Part shown: piece by piece, positions 63,149 to 64,000 of the stretch | Position numbering within the stretch: the first letter of the stretch is position 1 | Layout of the letters: each line of letters opens with the position of its first letter | Source: an uncultured Dehalococcoidia bacterium | GTDB lineage: Bacteria; Chloroflexota; Dehalococcoidia; Lucifugimonadales; CAJWUJ01 | NCBI GenBank assembly: GCA_913047625.1 | Contig: CAJWUJ010000001.1 | Coordinates: 1-64,000, forward strand | Reading direction: 5' to 3' | Length of the DNA stretch: 64,000 bases | The notes under the pieces: model-generated | Told to the model about the DNA's origin: nothing | Seen by the model: only the letters and a program-made list of their open reading frames with translations | Database searches by the model: none | Program-made: the position numbers and the translations under genes

Positions 63149-64000
63149 ATGTCCAAGAATGGTTACAAGATGGTAGATTCCGAACTTCATGTGATGGAGC
63201 CCGTGGATCTTTGGGATAAGTATATTGCTGATGAGTTCAAAGATCGTGCTCCTCGTAGAATGCAGGAAGGGTTTTGGGATATAAGAACCTTGGTCGAAGG
63301 TGAAATGATGGTGACCATGCCTGAAAATGGTCCTTTTTCAGAAGCTGCAAAGGTTAGTGCCAAGGGGGGAAATGGCAAAGAGGATCAGGTTCTCGGTGAG
63401 CGCTATAAGGATGACATAGCCAGGAATTTTGATCCAGAATCAGTACTCCTTGCAATGAGAAAGGAAGGGCTTGACCTCGCTGTTCTCTTTCCTACCTCAG
63501 GAATGTTTGTGACTGCAATAAACGGTATGGATCCCAAATTTGCGGCCGCTGCATGTGAGGCATATAACAACTGGATTTATGACTATATGCAGGCTGGTGA
63601 TCCTAGTATTACTTTTGGTGCAGGGATTGTTTCTCCCCACGATGTTGAAAGTGCAGTAATTGAGACATACCGTTGTGTTGAAGAACTTGGGTTTAAAGCC
63701 ATTATGCTCCGACCAAATATGTACAATAATACGCCATGGCACAACAAATATTACGATCCTCTATGGAAGGCATGTGAAGGACTACAGATACCAGTTACAT
63801 TTCACGAAACCTCTGGATCTCGAATGCCAGCCTTAGGTGCAGACCGATTCCCTTCTAATATGGGTATCGCACGTATTGCCACACATTCTGTAGAACAGAT
63901 GATGGCATGTTTGGATATTGTCATGGGGGGTGTTATGGAGCGTTTCCCTACAGTGCAATTTGCTTTTCTTGAAGGGCAATGCGGGTGGCTACCATTCTGG
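63149..64000 (+). CDS. Amidohydro_2 family hydrolase (paralogue 3), truncated by window end
   Basis: Not in the ORF track because it has no stop within the window. From ATG 63149, seven bases after GAGGAG, the frame is open for 284 codons to base 64000. The sequence MSKNGYKMVDSELHVMEPVDLWDKYI onward parallels paralogue 2, with Ser-Glu in place of Ala-Glu before the His. A region of about 75 bases around 63690-63770 is almost base-identical to 62500-62570. The minus-strand ORFs at 63187 and 63497 are shadows. Confidence 0.9.
   Translation, partial: MSKNGYKMVDSELHVMEPVDLWDKYIADEFKDRAPRRMQEGFWDIRTLVEGEMMVTMPENGPFSEAAKVSAKGGNGKEDQVLGERYKDDIARNFDPESVLLAMRKEGLDLAVLFPTSGMFVTAINGMDPKFAAAACEAYNNWIYDYMQAGDPSITFGAGIVSPHDVESAVIETYRCVEELGFKAIMLRPNMYNNTPWHNKYYDPLWKACEGLQIPVTFHETSGSRMPALGADRFPSNMGIARIATHSVEQMMACLDIVMGGVMERFPTVQFAFLEGQCGWLPFW

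Overview
The window reads as chromosomal DNA of a low-GC, gene-dense bacterium. The best guess is a marine Chloroflexota of the SAR202 type. This is an inference from gene content: several near-identical Amidohydro_2 paralogues, many stand-alone catabolic oxidoreductases and hydrolases, orphan binding lipoproteins with Lys/Glu/Val stalks, and a T-box leader before ilvB. No rRNA or marker-gene phylogeny is available here. No insertion sequence, prophage, CRISPR array or integrase-bounded island was seen. The XerC/D-type recombinase looks like a housekeeping gene.

Layout. 1-5.5 kb: tRNA-Arg(UCU), dnaN behind a clean sigma70-type promoter, two unknown proteins, an Amidohydro_2 enzyme with a methyltransferase, and a CADD/PqqC-like protein that may make p-aminobenzoate. 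5.5-16.2 kb: housekeeping genes (rhomboid with a C-terminal HTH, uvrC, cytidylate kinase-like, xerC/D, lgt, fabF, PfkB kinase, mtaB, MBL hydrolase). 16.6-18.6 kb: acetolactate synthase with promoter, T-box and terminator. 18.7-36.5 kb: accessory catabolism (DAO-family FAD oxidase, OYE-type flavin/Fe-S enzyme, sugar isomerase-like protein, DUF1445, PAC2, amidohydrolase, MFS carrier, M20 peptidase, HpaI aldolase, Gfo/Idh/MocA, NHL propeller, SDR, class IV aminotransferase, PEBP, DUF1028). 36.7-48.6 kb: a secreted coiled-coil protein, M19 dipeptidase-like protein, two orphan substrate-binding lipoproteins, an amidohydrolase plus ATC-hydrolase pair, a broken zinc-ribbon gene, a DMGDH/GcvT-type enzyme and a phosphotriesterase-family protein. 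48.7-64 kb: thioredoxin-like selenoprotein, zinc-ribbon protein, MmgE/PrpD, amidohydrolase, acyl-CoA ligase, SelW-like selenoprotein, amidase, ABC transporter, M1 aminopeptidase and two more Amidohydro_2 paralogues, the last cut by the window end.

The main discovery is two selenoprotein genes that the ORF track misses or splits because their selenocysteine codon is TGA. The first (48755-49252) is a membrane-anchored thioredoxin-like protein whose CxxC has become UxxC. The second (55352-55612) is a SelW/Rdx-family protein with a CxxU motif. In both, the TGA falls exactly on a redox Cys position, the frame stays open and homologous afterwards, and a hairpin with a GUU-containing loop sits at the spacing known for bacterial SECIS elements. 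This implies that SelA/SelB/SelC/SelD are encoded elsewhere in the genome.

As a whole the region suggests a heterotroph scavenging small organic molecules (N-methylated amines, peptides, amides, carboxylates) through binding lipoproteins and soluble oxidoreductases. Several enzymes have lost canonical catalytic or cluster ligands, so family membership alone does not define their substrates.
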